Below are positions 48,910-57,824 of a stretch of 64,000 nt of DNA, piece by piece (positions within the stretch are counted from its first letter, which is position 1; each line of letters begins with the position of its first letter). The translations under genes were made by a program, and so were the position numbers. The notes under the pieces were generated by a model. The model had not been told where the DNA came from. It saw only the letters and a program-made list of their open reading frames with translations, and did not search any database. The stretch spans positions 3,386,756-3,450,755 of the forward strand of contig JBBCGJ010000001.1 in assembly GCA_037200985.1 (NCBI GenBank). Direction: 5' to 3'. Source of the DNA: Rhizomicrobium sp. (lineage in GTDB: Bacteria; Pseudomonadota; Alphaproteobacteria; Micropepsales; Micropepsaceae).

Positions 48910-49406
48910 TCGACCCCCAGACTATTCTCGACGGCTTGGAATTCCATTATCCAGCTATCGAAAAAGCGGCGCATCAGCTCATCGAAATCAGCATCGGTAT
49001 AGTCAGCAAGATACGTCACCAACCAACGCGCACGCTCCTTGAGAGCATCCATATAAGGTGTTTGTAGCGAATTCAGAAAGAACGAAGCCGTCTCGCCAGC
49101 ACGGTAACGAATACCGTCCGCATGCGGCTGCCGCACGACAAGGTCACGCGCCATCATCAACAACAACGATTGCTGCACAAGCTTACGTCGCACTTCAGTA
49201 GCCGGGGTCTTAAGCGGCGTTGAAGGGTGTAGGTCCTCAGGGCCGCCCAGCTGTTCCGTCCTGACAAGCAAATAATCGAGCGCCGTCAGGCGCTGAAGGT
49301 CGAACGAGCGCGGAAACGCGGCAGCTAAAACGGCAACGGCGCGCACACCGGCCTCCAGCGGACCGTTGAAGGTCAGTGTCAGTCTGTCTGCTGTCACTCC
49401 GTCCAT
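48906..49406 (-). CDS. ABC-3C system middle component
   Basis: 166 residues. The sequence (FPRSFDLQRLTALDYLLVRT, ETASFFLNSLQTPYMDALKE, RARWLVTYLADYTDADFDEL) is of the all-helical wHTH-like middle component placed between effector and ATPase in ABC-three-component systems. It is thought to link the ATPase to the effector. It overlaps the effector gene by 13 bases and the ATPase gene by four, which fits one operon. Confidence 0.8.
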   Translation of the reverse strand: MDGVTADRLTLTFNGPLEAGVRAVAVLAAAFPRSFDLQRLTALDYLLVRTEQLGGPEDLHPSTPLKTPATEVRRKLVQQSLLLMMARDLVVRQPHADGIRYRAGETASFFLNSLQTPYMDALKERARWLVTYLADYTDADFDELMRRFFDSWIMEFQAVENSLGVE

Positions 49407-50476
49407 GTAATCCGTTCGTCATTTGCTAGCTGGTGGCAGATGCCGTGCTTATCCTCAGCAAAAGTGTTGTGAACCAGCGGGTGGGCAGTAAGCGGTAGAA
49501 TCTGCGCCCGGTCGGTCACCGCAACCAGACGCTCAAGCTGATCGCTATACGCTGCGTCGCGCGTGTCAATGATGCCCTTGTAAATCTCGTCTTGGAGATT
49601 TTCAAACGTGCCCGCTTCGACCTTATCGCGTACGAACACGCGAAGTGATTCGGCATGGTAAAATGCTTCGCGCTGGCGTCGGAAATGTTGTGCCAGCTTT
49701 TGCGTGAGTTCCGCAGCGGCGGTCACCGGCTTTTGAAGCCGTTCGGAATAGGCAACCAGCAACTTCGTGATGTAACCGCTTTCCACGTCGTCGATTTCGA
49801 CTGGCGGTGCGCCCGGCTTTGGCCGCGGTGGCAAGCCGCCCCCAAAACGTGACAGGAAATACGGCGTAGCTTTGTGCTGCTCTATGATCTCCCGGACGGT
49901 CTTCGCCTGAAAGATCGAAAAGTCAAACGCGTTCACATACACTGCGAACGCACCTTCAAGTGGCACGGGCTGAGTCTTGGTGATGTGTTCGCGAATGTTA
50001 GCGTCCCATACCTCCAGCACCTTTGCCTTCAGCACAGGCGCGTTGGCAAGGTACTGGCTTAGCGTCGTGCCACACTCGCGCGGCGCCACGAAGTAGTAGG
50101 CGCGCGGCGGAACGTAGTGCCCCTTAAATGAATGCCAGAGTATCTTGCCAATCTCGGGCCAAGCATCGCCGGGGTGAAGCGGGTGGTCATAGTGCTTGCA
50201 CTGATAATTATCCCAGGCACCTTTCAGCATCGACTTATGCATGAACCCGGCAATGTCGATGCCGCGATCATTCGAACCTGAGAAGCGCTTGACGGCCTTG
50301 TACTTCGGTTTCTTCAAACCGTGTGTCGCCCATTCGTCGATGAACTTTTCCCAGTCGTCGGCTGTGTAGGTGAGAATGCGCGTCAGCGGGTCGATGGGCG
50401 GCCCGCTCTGCAATTGCATGGCGGTAAGCATGGTATTAGCAGGTGGAGGCGGCGCGATATCCGAGAAATCATCCAT
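49394..50476 (-). CDS. ABC-3C system effector with restriction-endonuclease-like domain
   Basis: 360 residues from the ATG at 50476. Upstream in-frame sequence back to 50863 does not look protein-like. The N-terminal domain (about 40-110) shows a PD-(D/E)XK pattern: KRFSGSNDRGIDIAGF, then WDNYQCKHYDHPLHPGDAW, with acidic residue and Q-x-K spacing of restriction-like nucleases. The C-terminal part (LSRFGGGLPPRPKP, EDVESGYITKLL-type segment, FYHAESLRVFVRDKV) matches the ABC-3C C-terminal domain. It is expected to cut nucleic acid when the ATPase senses invading DNA. First gene of the operon. Confidence 0.8.
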   Translation of the reverse strand: MDDFSDIAPPPPANTMLTAMQLQSGPPIDPLTRILTYTADDWEKFIDEWATHGLKKPKYKAVKRFSGSNDRGIDIAGFMHKSMLKGAWDNYQCKHYDHPLHPGDAWPEIGKILWHSFKGHYVPPRAYYFVAPRECGTTLSQYLANAPVLKAKVLEVWDANIREHITKTQPVPLEGAFAVYVNAFDFSIFQAKTVREIIEQHKATPYFLSRFGGGLPPRPKPGAPPVEIDDVESGYITKLLVAYSERLQKPVTAAAELTQKLAQHFRRQREAFYHAESLRVFVRDKVEAGTFENLQDEIYKGIIDTRDAAYSDQLERLVAVTDRAQILPLTAHPLVHNTFAEDKHGICHQLANDERITWTE

Positions 50477-50826
50477 GAAGCCCACATCGTGTTTGCGTTT
50501 GAAATCGCCGGTGGCGGCTATGAATGCCGCTGAAATAAAATGAGTCCTATAATACCCACACAGCAATAGAGGATTGTAAAAATATAGACAACAATGACAT
50601 TCGCCTAGCATGGCCGATTGCGTGACTGCGGCGTGCGAAGAACCGCAAGGAGTCGAGCGTGACCGTGCGAGGGGCTGTAGCAATCCGAACTTTGACGCAG
50701 AGCTCACGTGCCGGACCGGCGCGGTGGCACGTCGCGCCGGAACGCAGTCGGGCAATTTCGCATTCCTTCGACCGGAGGCTGCTAGGAGCCTGCGCAACAG
50801 CGCAGGCGGGACGCGCCGGATCGCCC

Positions 50827-50908
50827 TGCCAGTCAGCGCCGCGAGGCGCACGCAGTGGCGCACCCGTAGGAGTCGCGTAGCGGCGGGACCGAGTGCGCCT
50901 GACTGGCA
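50827..50908. repeat. Inverted repeat, possible structured RNA or transfer site
   Basis: TGCCAGTCAG at 50827-50836 is the exact reverse complement of CTGACTGGCA at 50899-50908. Inner GCGCAC/GTGCGC adds pairing. The region between is GC-rich and could fold into a branched hairpin. Function unknown. Confidence 0.5.
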
Positions 50909-51138
50909 TCGCCATTCTCGAAACGAGAGGCCGGTCTTGGATGGCCCGAACCCAAGCGCAAGGGTGCGGGAAGGCGTACTGCCCGCTCCGCCAAAATGGG
51001 AATGGCGGCGGATCGCCGGGTCACAGGGGTTGGCGCGAACCCCTCCAAGTCCCCCTCGCTCGGGTGTGTGCTCGATGCACCAGTCCGACGCGAATACATC
51101 AACTTTTGCTCAACCTGAAAGCGAGTACTTGAAAACGC

Positions 51139-51168
51139 ACGTTGCGTAGCAATGTATAAGTGCACCCA
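51139..51168 (+). other. Origin of transfer (oriT), MOBQ/RSF1010-like
   Basis: ACGTTGC-gta-GCAATGT (51139-51155) is a 7-pair hairpin with one G-T pair, followed after one base by TAAGTGCACCCA at 51157-51168. RSF1010/pTF1-type nic regions have an inverted repeat followed by TAAGTGCGCCCT, so the match is strong, with one G to A change and a different last base. By analogy the nick would fall after 51164. The site lies 62 bases before the relaxase start. Confidence 0.7.
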
Positions 51169-51230
51169 TAGCGGTTGAGCTACTTACTTCTTACTTCGTT
51201 CGGCAGGCGGGGTTAAAGGAGTTGCGGCTA

Positions 51231-52211
51231 GTGGCGATCTACCACCTTCGCCTCAAGGTGCTGTCCCGTTCGCTTGGCAGAGTTGCCAGGTCTGGCGGCG
51301 CTACGCGCAGATCGGCGGTGGCGGCAGCTGCTTATCGCTCGGGCGAAAAACTTTACGACCAGTCGCAGGGCAAATGGTTCGAGTTCGAAAACGCCGTCAT
51401 TCATAACCACATCCTTGCACCGGAGGGGGCACCCGCCTGGGTATTTGACCGACAGGCCCTCTGGAACGTGGTTGAACGTGCTGAAAAGCAAGTGAATTCC
51501 CAGCTTGCCCGGGAAGTCGAACTCTCGCTGCCGCGTGAACTGACGCGCGCACAGCAGATCGACCTTGTAACGCGGTTTGCGCGCGACCATTTCGTGTCCA
51601 GGGGAATGATCGCGGATGTGGCGATCCATGAACCGCTGGCGACCGACGGCATAAAACAGCCGCATGCTCATATTCTATTAACGATGCGTCCTCTCGACCC
51701 GAGTACCGCGACGGGGTTCGCACGCAAAAAGAACCGCGACTGGAACGAACGCGAGGATGTCGCCCGGGTCGTGGCGGAAGCGCGCAAGCGGTTCAACGAC
51801 ACGGGGGCGCCGCATCACAAGGAAGCGCTCGCGATGGCCGAGGCGCTGCGCAATGTGAATATCTGGCGCAAGGGCTGGCAGGACTATGCCAACCGGGCGC
51901 TCGCCGATGCCGGATCGGCGGCGCGGATCGATCACCGGACGCTGGAAGCGCAGGGGATCAAGCGGCTCGCACAGCCCAACCTCGGCATCGCGCGCCATAT
52001 CGAGCATGCTTATGCCTACCTGAAAGACCGCCTCACTCAATGGGTTGCGGTCAAGAAACGGGCGGGGCTTTACGAGGAAGCGGCGCGCTACCAGCGGCGC
52101 GATCCGGCCAAGCTCGCCGACTTCCTGCTGCGCCTGCACGACATGGCGGAAGGCATCACCTCGCAATTCAAACGGCCCACCCCTATCCCGGAGGTCCCCC
52201 TTGAGCGCTAA
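51231..52211 (+). CDS. MobA/MobL-family relaxase
   Basis: 326 residues from GTG at 51231, chosen because AAAGGAG precedes it and MobA/L proteins begin AIYHLRLKVLSRSLGR. The HUH relaxase fold is present: SAVAAAAYRSGEKL with the region of the nicking tyrosine, then KQPHAHILLTMRPL with the paired metal-binding histidines. The C-terminal helical part is short, without a helicase or primase domain. It should nick oriT just upstream and lead the strand into a recipient cell. The next gene overlaps its end. Confidence 0.88.
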   Translation: MAIYHLRLKVLSRSLGRVARSGGATRRSAVAAAAYRSGEKLYDQSQGKWFEFENAVIHNHILAPEGAPAWVFDRQALWNVVERAEKQVNSQLAREVELSLPRELTRAQQIDLVTRFARDHFVSRGMIADVAIHEPLATDGIKQPHAHILLTMRPLDPSTATGFARKKNRDWNEREDVARVVAEARKRFNDTGAPHHKEALAMAEALRNVNIWRKGWQDYANRALADAGSAARIDHRTLEAQGIKRLAQPNLGIARHIEHAYAYLKDRLTQWVAVKKRAGLYEEAARYQRRDPAKLADFLLRLHDMAEGITSQFKRPTPIPEVPLER

Positions 52212-52662
52212 CGATTTCGACCGCGTGTTCGGCGGGGGCTCCCGCCCCAGCTTCACCGACCGCCTTGGGCGGGCAACCCCCGAGGCGGCGGCAAGCGCGC
52301 CCGATGCAGCCACGCCCGACCCGCACGAATACCGGGCCTATGGCTACCTACCCAGCGGCAATGTCGGGGAGACGTGCGAGATCGCGCGCTGGATTGACGG
52401 CACGGATGTGCCGGAGGGGATGGAGTTCGGCTACCGGTTCCTCATGCGGATGGGGTTCGTGGCCGACGAGGAGATCCGTCTGTTCCTGCCGGACTGCATC
52501 ATCGTCGTCGAAGGGCGGAACCTGCGCGAGCTGCGCCAGAAGCTGGCGCGCCGGCAGGTAACCTTCGTGCGGCAATATTCGGCGCGGGTCTGGCCGAAGG
52601 CCCCGGCGCCGACGGACCCGATCATCGAGCGGGTGACGATCACCGTGCCGGACCGCGACTAG
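52201..52662 (+). CDS. Small conserved protein partner of relaxase
   Basis: 153 residues from TTG at 52201, with GGAGG six bases before it. It overlaps the relaxase gene by 11 bases. The N-terminal tail is flexible (MSANDFDRVFGGGSRPSF), then comes a compact domain (EYRAYGYLPSGNVGETCEIA, EGMEFGYRFLMRMGFVADEE, FLPDCIIVVEGRNL). No named family is recognised. Its coupling to the relaxase suggests a transfer accessory. The stop codon uses the TA duplicated by the IS630 insertion. Confidence 0.7.
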   Translation: MSANDFDRVFGGGSRPSFTDRLGRATPEAAASAPDAATPDPHEYRAYGYLPSGNVGETCEIARWIDGTDVPEGMEFGYRFLMRMGFVADEEIRLFLPDCIIVVEGRNLRELRQKLARRQVTFVRQYSARVWPKAPAPTDPIIERVTITVPDRD

Positions 52663-53872
52663 TGTCCTGAGTCACAAATTCGCCACCATAGATTCGCGTT
52701 AGATTCGTGCTTGGCCCTCATGCTTTTCTGGAAGCGAAGCGGGAGCGGACGGATGGCGGGTCGGCAAGTTTCAGGGCTGGAGCTGAGCGCTGAAGAGCGT
52801 TCGGAGCTTGTGTCGCTATCCTCGCGGCGCAAAACGGCGCAAGCCTTGGCGCTGCGGGCGCGGATCGTCCTGGCCTGCGTGGACAGCGGACAGAACGACA
52901 AGCAGGTCGCGGCGGCGCTGGGCCTGGACCGCTCGACGGTCGGCAAATGGCGACGCCGCTTCCTTGCGCAGGGCATAGACGGCTTGCACGACGAGGCGCG
53001 CTCAGGTGCGCCACGTTCCATAGACGATGCGCGCATCGAAGCGGTCATCGTCAAGACGCTGGAGAGCATGCCTGCCAATGCCACGCATTGGAGTTCGCGC
53101 GGCATGGCCAAGGCCAGCAACGTGTCGGTCTCCAGCGTGCAGCGCATCTGGCGCGCCTTCGGCTTGCAGCCCCACCGGATGGAGACGTTCAAGCTCTCGA
53201 CCGACCCGAACTTCGTGTCCAAGGTGCGCGACGTGGTGGGCCTCTATGTCTCGCCGCCGCAGCACGCCATCGTGCTGTGCGTGGACGAGAAGTCCCAGAT
53301 CCAGGCGCTCGACCGCAGCCAGCCGATGCTGCCGATGCGGCCGGGCCAACCGGCACGAAGGACCCACGACTACAAGCGGCACGGCACCACGTCGTTGTTT
53401 GCGGCTCTGGACATCGCCACGGGCCATGTCATCGGCAAATGCTACAGCCGCCACCGCGCAGCCGAGTTCCGCAGCTTCCTCGACGAGATCGAAGCCGCCG
53501 TGCCGGCCGATCTCGACGTTCACTTGGTCATGGACAACTACGCCACTCACAAGACGCCGATGGTGCGCAAATGGTTCGCCAAACGGCCGCGCTGGCATGT
53601 GCATCTGACACCGACAAGCGCATCTTGGCTCAATCAGGTCGAGCGCTTCTTCGCTCTCATAACCGGCAACAAGATCAGGCGTGGCGTCTATCGAAGCGTC
53701 GCAGCGTTGCGCGCCGACATCTCATCCTTCATCGACAAACACAACGCCAGTCCAAAACCCTTCCGGTGGACGAAGTCCGCAGACGACATCCTCGCTTCTA
53801 TCGAGAGGTTCTGCCGCTACAACGCACCGGCCAAGCCGTGACAAAAGATAGCGAACTTCTGGTTCAGGACAC
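52662..53872 (+). mobile_element. IS630-family insertion sequence
   Basis: 1211 bases between TA dinucleotides at 52660-52661 and 53873-53874, the IS630/mariner target duplication. Terminal repeats start GTGTCCTGA at both ends and continue with CA..A.TTCGC similarity for about 22 bases. It carries one intact transposase. It landed in the TAG stop of the relaxase partner gene, and since the IS begins with G the stop is kept. Confidence 0.9.
52753..53841 (+). CDS. IS630-family transposase
   Basis: 362 residues from the ATG at 52753. The N-terminal helix-turn-helix ([20 protein letters not shown]) binds the ends. The DDE core has [29 protein letters not shown] and [15 protein letters not shown]. 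The frame is complete, so the element may still move. Confidence 0.93.
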   Translation: MAGRQVSGLELSAEERSELVSLSSRRKTAQALALRARIVLACVDSGQNDKQVAAALGLDRSTVGKWRRRFLAQGIDGLHDEARSGAPRSIDDARIEAVIVKTLESMPANATHWSSRGMAKASNVSVSSVQRIWRAFGLQPHRMETFKLSTDPNFVSKVRDVVGLYVSPPQHAIVLCVDEKSQIQALDRSQPMLPMRPGQPARRTHDYKRHGTTSLFAALDIATGHVIGKCYSRHRAAEFRSFLDEIEAAVPADLDVHLVMDNYATHKTPMVRKWFAKRPRWHVHLTPTSASWLNQVERFFALITGNKIRRGVYRSVAALRADISSFIDKHNASPKPFRWTKSADDILASIERFCRYNAPAKP

Positions 53873-53971
53873 TAGGTAGAAGCCCCCAAGGGGAAATGCA
53901 CGCGCGGGGTCGCACGTAATCCTTTTTTTTCGCTTCCATTGCGATTTCGCAAAGGCGGCCCGGCCCCACTT

Positions 53972-53990
53972 CGTTAAAGAACTCTTAACG
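53972..53990. promoter_or_regulatory. Palindrome upstream of the domain-repeat gene
   Basis: CGTTAA and TTAACG flank a 7-base spacer in the 214-base gap before the 54089 gene. It may be an operator. A related CGTTAAGAAC stretch occurs near the right edge of the window. Confidence 0.3.
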
Positions 53991-54088
53991 CGGCCAGTAA
54001 CTTTTGTCCGGGCGGAATCTGTCAATTCCATCCGGGCATTAGCTAGAATCACGCTGCCGACTCATCTTTTTTGGAAGCCGCCCGGTTC

Positions 54089-55762
54089 ATGACCAGCGTT
54101 GCGCCATTTGAATTGCGTCTCCCGCGACCCGCGCTGGCCGTCGCACGCCCGCAGGAGATCGCCAGCGTAATTCAATTTACCTATGCCGCCGAGACCATCG
54201 CGGCGGCAAAGCAATGGGTCGCCAAAGCCCGGGCAGCGCTCACCTCCGCCAAGGCGGACGCTGCCGCCGATGCGGTCGAAAAAACAATTGCCTTCATCAA
54301 TGAAGCGCTGGCATCCCATCTACCCGCCGACTTCGTCCGAAGCGACGAAGCGCTGATCGCACGGGCTTTGGCCGTACCCGGCTTCCGCACATGCCTTGAG
54401 GAAATATTCGGCGGACCGCCGCGTTCGCCGCCATTTCCCATCAACAGCGATGCGCAGGAGCCAAGCGGTGCTGACGGGTATCTCGCCGCGTTCTTTTGGG
54501 AGGAAATTGAAACCCTTAGCAAATGGCATAGGACGCCGACCGCTGCCGAACTTGCGGCCTACCTCTCACATGATCGAGCAACTAGCCGAGCCTTAGCCAA
54601 TTTCAACACCGCAATGCCGGGCCTGAATGTTTTGCGCCTCATGCTCCGCGACGAAGCGGCGATTCAATTCAACAGCAAGCTGAGTAAAGAATTTGGAACG
54701 CCGTTAAATCGATTGCTCGGCGTTTCGGATTCGGTTGCGAGAAAATTCATTGGGGCAAAAGTCTGGGACAAGTACCTAAGCTTTCGCGCGAAAAAATTGC
54801 AGAAAGACGAAAGCATTCCTGATCTGCTCGACGTGTTGCTGAAAGTCACACGTTACGCGCAGGACGAGATTTTGTGCCTTGTTCGTTGCAATAGCTCTCC
54901 TAATGAAGTTCCCGAAAATTCAGATGCTTTGTCGGCTGAACAAGCTGCGCAACTAGCTTCGAAGTGTTTAGTAGTCGGCGGTTGCCTGCTCAGCGACTAT
55001 CGAACGTATAGCGATAAGTTTCGACGTACCGCATTCGACCGCAATATGTTGCAGTTCGCCAAATTTCATGGCGATAACCAACCAAGTGACAAAGCGGCCG
55101 GAAGAATTGATCGGCGAAGCAAAAAAAACGCGACCCTCAACGAACAAATTGCCGAACTGGACAAAGTCCGGTATCCTGTACGCAAGCTAAATTCATTTGT
55201 TGAGTTTGCATTCGAAGTCATTTCTGAAGGCGTTATCGGCAACGACAAAACAAATTTAGAGAAGCGCCGCGAGAGCATCGAGGAATGGCTAGCCTCGCTT
55301 GACAAGTTTGCGACCGATAACCCCGACACACCGATCTCTAGCTACGTGCGTCGGACATTGCCATCGCCCATTCGGCATTTGCTTGAGCCCTCACCGCTCT
55401 CCGAGCAGCGCCCATTGCCTACCAAAGCGCCTGCGCTTTGGGCAAAGGATCGAAAGCCGGGTGACACCCCCGCTAGCTTTTTTGCGCGTGTTTATGAGCC
55501 GTGGGTCGGACGAATGACGCGCAAGGATGTTGGGAGGCTTGATCATGCTTGGTATGCCGCGCTCTCAAATTGGCTGCGGCGAAACGAAATTCCGGCAGAT
55601 ATCGATTTACCGACGGTAAGCGAGATGAATGATCGACTTCTGGATCAGTTCCAAGTGCGCGAACGAACACTTGATAGGCAGGCAGACGATAGCGCCAAAT
55701 TTAGAGAACTAAAGCGTCTAGCTTCCGCCATGCAGCGACGCACGGGAAAAAAAGAGCTATAA
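54089..55762 (+). CDS. Large island protein ending in the unrecognised ALWAKD/YEPWVG domain
   Basis: 557 residues from the ATG at 54089; a TTG 18 bases upstream also fits. The first ~440 residues are helical and charged without a domain I recognise. The last ~115 residues carry a compact module: LPTKAPALWAKDRKPGDTPA, then FFARVYEPWVGRMTRKDVGR and LDHAWYAALSNWLRRNEIPA. The same module occurs in the proteins at 60212 and 60763. Low GC in the middle part suggests a separate origin of the two parts. Confidence 0.72.
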   Translation: MTSVAPFELRLPRPALAVARPQEIASVIQFTYAAETIAAAKQWVAKARAALTSAKADAAADAVEKTIAFINEALASHLPADFVRSDEALIARALAVPGFRTCLEEIFGGPPRSPPFPINSDAQEPSGADGYLAAFFWEEIETLSKWHRTPTAAELAAYLSHDRATSRALANFNTAMPGLNVLRLMLRDEAAIQFNSKLSKEFGTPLNRLLGVSDSVARKFIGAKVWDKYLSFRAKKLQKDESIPDLLDVLLKVTRYAQDEILCLVRCNSSPNEVPENSDALSAEQAAQLASKCLVVGGCLLSDYRTYSDKFRRTAFDRNMLQFAKFHGDNQPSDKAAGRIDRRSKKNATLNEQIAELDKVRYPVRKLNSFVEFAFEVISEGVIGNDKTNLEKRRESIEEWLASLDKFATDNPDTPISSYVRRTLPSPIRHLLEPSPLSEQRPLPTKAPALWAKDRKPGDTPASFFARVYEPWVGRMTRKDVGRLDHAWYAALSNWLRRNEIPADIDLPTVSEMNDRLLDQFQVRERTLDRQADDSAKFRELKRLASAMQRRTGKKEL

Positions 55763-56146
55763 GTCGCCTGTCCTTCGCTATTCTTTGCGTTAGAAATAAT
55801 ACAAGAAAATCATGGCCAGCACCGTACCTATGGCGGTCGCGGCGGTCATGACCAAGAAATCTGCCACATAGCGCATCTTTGATCCCAACGAATCTGCTTC
55901 GATTGGGCAAAGGTACAGACACAACCCTAACATACATTGAACGGTACACGAGATACGCGAAATTAACACTTTTCGGCCAACATCCGTCAGTCAGCGAACG
56001 CACTCCGATCAATAGGCGCTCGCAACGGGAGTGGCACCAATGCCTCAACGAAGACTACTTATTTCGCTGCTCGGCCGTGTGGCCGGTGCGGTCCTCAGTG
56101 CCGTTCTAACCGCCGCTTTCCATAGTGCGTCTCGGCCGTTCTTCCC
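55763..56146. other. Intergenic region before the coupling-protein gene
   Basis: 384 bases. Apart from a possible 28-codon membrane peptide on the minus strand (55790-55876) I see no gene. A promoter for the coupling-protein operon is expected here, where AT content is raised around 55900-55960. Confidence 0.5.
55790..55876 (-). CDS. Possible 28-residue single-helix membrane peptide
   Basis: ATG at 55876 to TAA at 55790. After MRYVADFLV the peptide is a single hydrophobic helix (TAATAIGTVLAMIFLYYF) ending on an aromatic cap. A weak GGGAT lies before the start. It resembles small toxin-like or regulatory membrane peptides in form only. Confidence 0.3.
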   Translation of the reverse strand: MRYVADFLVMTAATAIGTVLAMIFLYYF

Positions 56147-57814
56147 ATGAACATCCTGCGCCGCAGCACGCCAACCCGCGTCGTCGCCCCCAAATGCTGG
56201 AGCCTCGACGCGCCGCTCGTCTCGCTTTCGAGCGCAACAAGCGACAGCCTCACGCTGGGCGATTGCCTTGAGCATGTCGCCATTTTCGGCGGCACCGGCA
56301 GCGGCAAGACGAGCGGCAGCGGCAGCACCGTCGCGCAAACTTATTTGCGCGCCGGGTTCGGCGGCCTCGTCTGCTGCGCCAAGCCGGACGAGGCCGCGCG
56401 GTGGCAAGCCTATGCGCAAGCCACCGGCCGCGCGAATTCCGTCATCCGCTTCGACGCGTCGGGCCGCTACCGGCTCAACGTCCTCGACTACCTGCTGCAC
56501 CTGCCGCCCGAACTCGGCGGCGGGCTGGTGGACAATGCGGTGCATACGCTGATGCACCTGCTGCAGGTCGCCCAAGGCAAGAACGGTGGCGATAGCGAGC
56601 GGACAGACTTCTGGCTGAAAGCCGTCCGCGAACTGCTCTCCAACGCGATCGCCAGCCTGTACCATGCCTATGGGACGGTGCGGCTGGATGAATTGCTGCA
56701 ACTCATTCACTCGGTGCCGACCTCCGAAGAACAGGCGCGCGATCCCGATTTCCAAACATGGTCCACCTGCTATTCGACCATGCGGCGGCTTTTCGACAAG
56801 CCGAAGATCCCGCTGCCGGAGCGCGAGGCCAAGCTGCTCGTCAGCTATTTCGGGCAGACGTTCGGGCGGCTCGATCCCAAGACGCGCTCCAACATCATCA
56901 TCACGCTATCGACGGAGCTGAGCCCCTTTCTCAAGGGGCCGCTGCATACGCTGTTCTGCACGGGCACCAATATCACGCCCGAGGTGACGCATGACGGCGT
57001 CGTGCTGGTGATGGACTTGCCGCTAAAGCGTTTCGAGCAGGCGGGCTATGTCGCCCAGATGCTCGTCAAGTATCTCTGGCAGAAAGCGGCGGAACGGCGC
57101 GGGCCGTCAGGGCAGGCGCGGCCGATCTTCCTGTTCGCCGACGAGGCGCAATTCTTCGTCTCGCCCTATGACATGGAGTTCCTGAGCACGGCCCGCTCGG
57201 CACGGGCGGCGACGGTCTATATCACGCAGAACCTGCCGTCGCTCTATGCGAGCGTCGGCGGGACGCATCCGCAGGACCGCATCGATGCGCTGCTGGGGAA
57301 TTTCCAGACGAAAATCTTCCACGCCAATAGCTGCCACCGCACCAACCAATGGGCGGCGGACCTGATCGGCAAGTCCGTCCAGCGGCGGTCGAACCGCAGC
57401 TGGTCGTTCGGCGAGAGCAGCCAGACCAGCGACGGACACAGCGGCAATTGGGGCATGCAGCGCGGCACCAGTCGCGGCGACAATCGGGGCAGCAGCGTGG
57501 GCGGTTCTTATAGTGCCGAAGGACAGCACAGCATCTCATTCAATGTCAGTGCGGGACGGCAGAAAGGCACCAGCCATTCGCGTTCCGTCGGCGGTGGCTG
57601 GTCGACCGGCACCAGCAGCGGGCAGAGCGATACGGCGGGCGGCGGCTGGTCGGAAGTAAGCGACTACACGGTTATGCCCAGCGACTTCGCCAATGGACTG
57701 CGCCAGGGCGGGCCGCGCAACCACTTCGTGGTGACCGGGCTGCTCCTGCAAGCCAATCGCCGGTTCTCGCGCAGCGGGGCGTGCTGGACGCCTGTCAAAT
57801 TCAAGCAGCCATAG
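56147..57814 (+). CDS. VirD4/TraG-type conjugative coupling protein
   Basis: 555 residues. The ATPase core has HVAIFGGTGSGKTSGSGS (Walker A), FLFADEAQFFVSPYD (Walker B) and STARSARAATVYITQNLPSL, as in TraD/TraG/VirD4 proteins. It lacks the usual N-terminal membrane helices. From about residue 420 a long Ser/Gly-rich stretch (SFGESSQTSDGHSGNWG, GGGWSTGTSSGQSD) separates the core from the last 45 residues. It should pass the relaxase-DNA complex to a type IV channel. No channel genes are in the window, so it probably uses one from another element. Confidence 0.85.
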   Translation: MNILRRSTPTRVVAPKCWSLDAPLVSLSSATSDSLTLGDCLEHVAIFGGTGSGKTSGSGSTVAQTYLRAGFGGLVCCAKPDEAARWQAYAQATGRANSVIRFDASGRYRLNVLDYLLHLPPELGGGLVDNAVHTLMHLLQVAQGKNGGDSERTDFWLKAVRELLSNAIASLYHAYGTVRLDELLQLIHSVPTSEEQARDPDFQTWSTCYSTMRRLFDKPKIPLPEREAKLLVSYFGQTFGRLDPKTRSNIIITLSTELSPFLKGPLHTLFCTGTNITPEVTHDGVVLVMDLPLKRFEQAGYVAQMLVKYLWQKAAERRGPSGQARPIFLFADEAQFFVSPYDMEFLSTARSARAATVYITQNLPSLYASVGGTHPQDRIDALLGNFQTKIFHANSCHRTNQWAADLIGKSVQRRSNRSWSFGESSQTSDGHSGNWGMQRGTSRGDNRGSSVGGSYSAEGQHSISFNVSAGRQKGTSHSRSVGGGWSTGTSSGQSDTAGGGWSEVSDYTVMPSDFANGLRQGGPRNHFVVTGLLLQANRRFSRSGACWTPVKFKQP

Positions 57815-57824
57815 GAGATATGCC

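Larger units (their letters stand above)
50477..51230. other. Long non-coding region with inverted repeat and oriT
   Basis: 754 bases between the ABC-3C operon and the relaxase gene. The left ~110 bases are AT-rich and probably hold the ABC-3C promoter. The middle is very GC-rich, with only shadow-like frames and an inverted repeat (50827-50836 and 50899-50908). The right end holds the oriT at 51139-51168. Confidence 0.6.
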
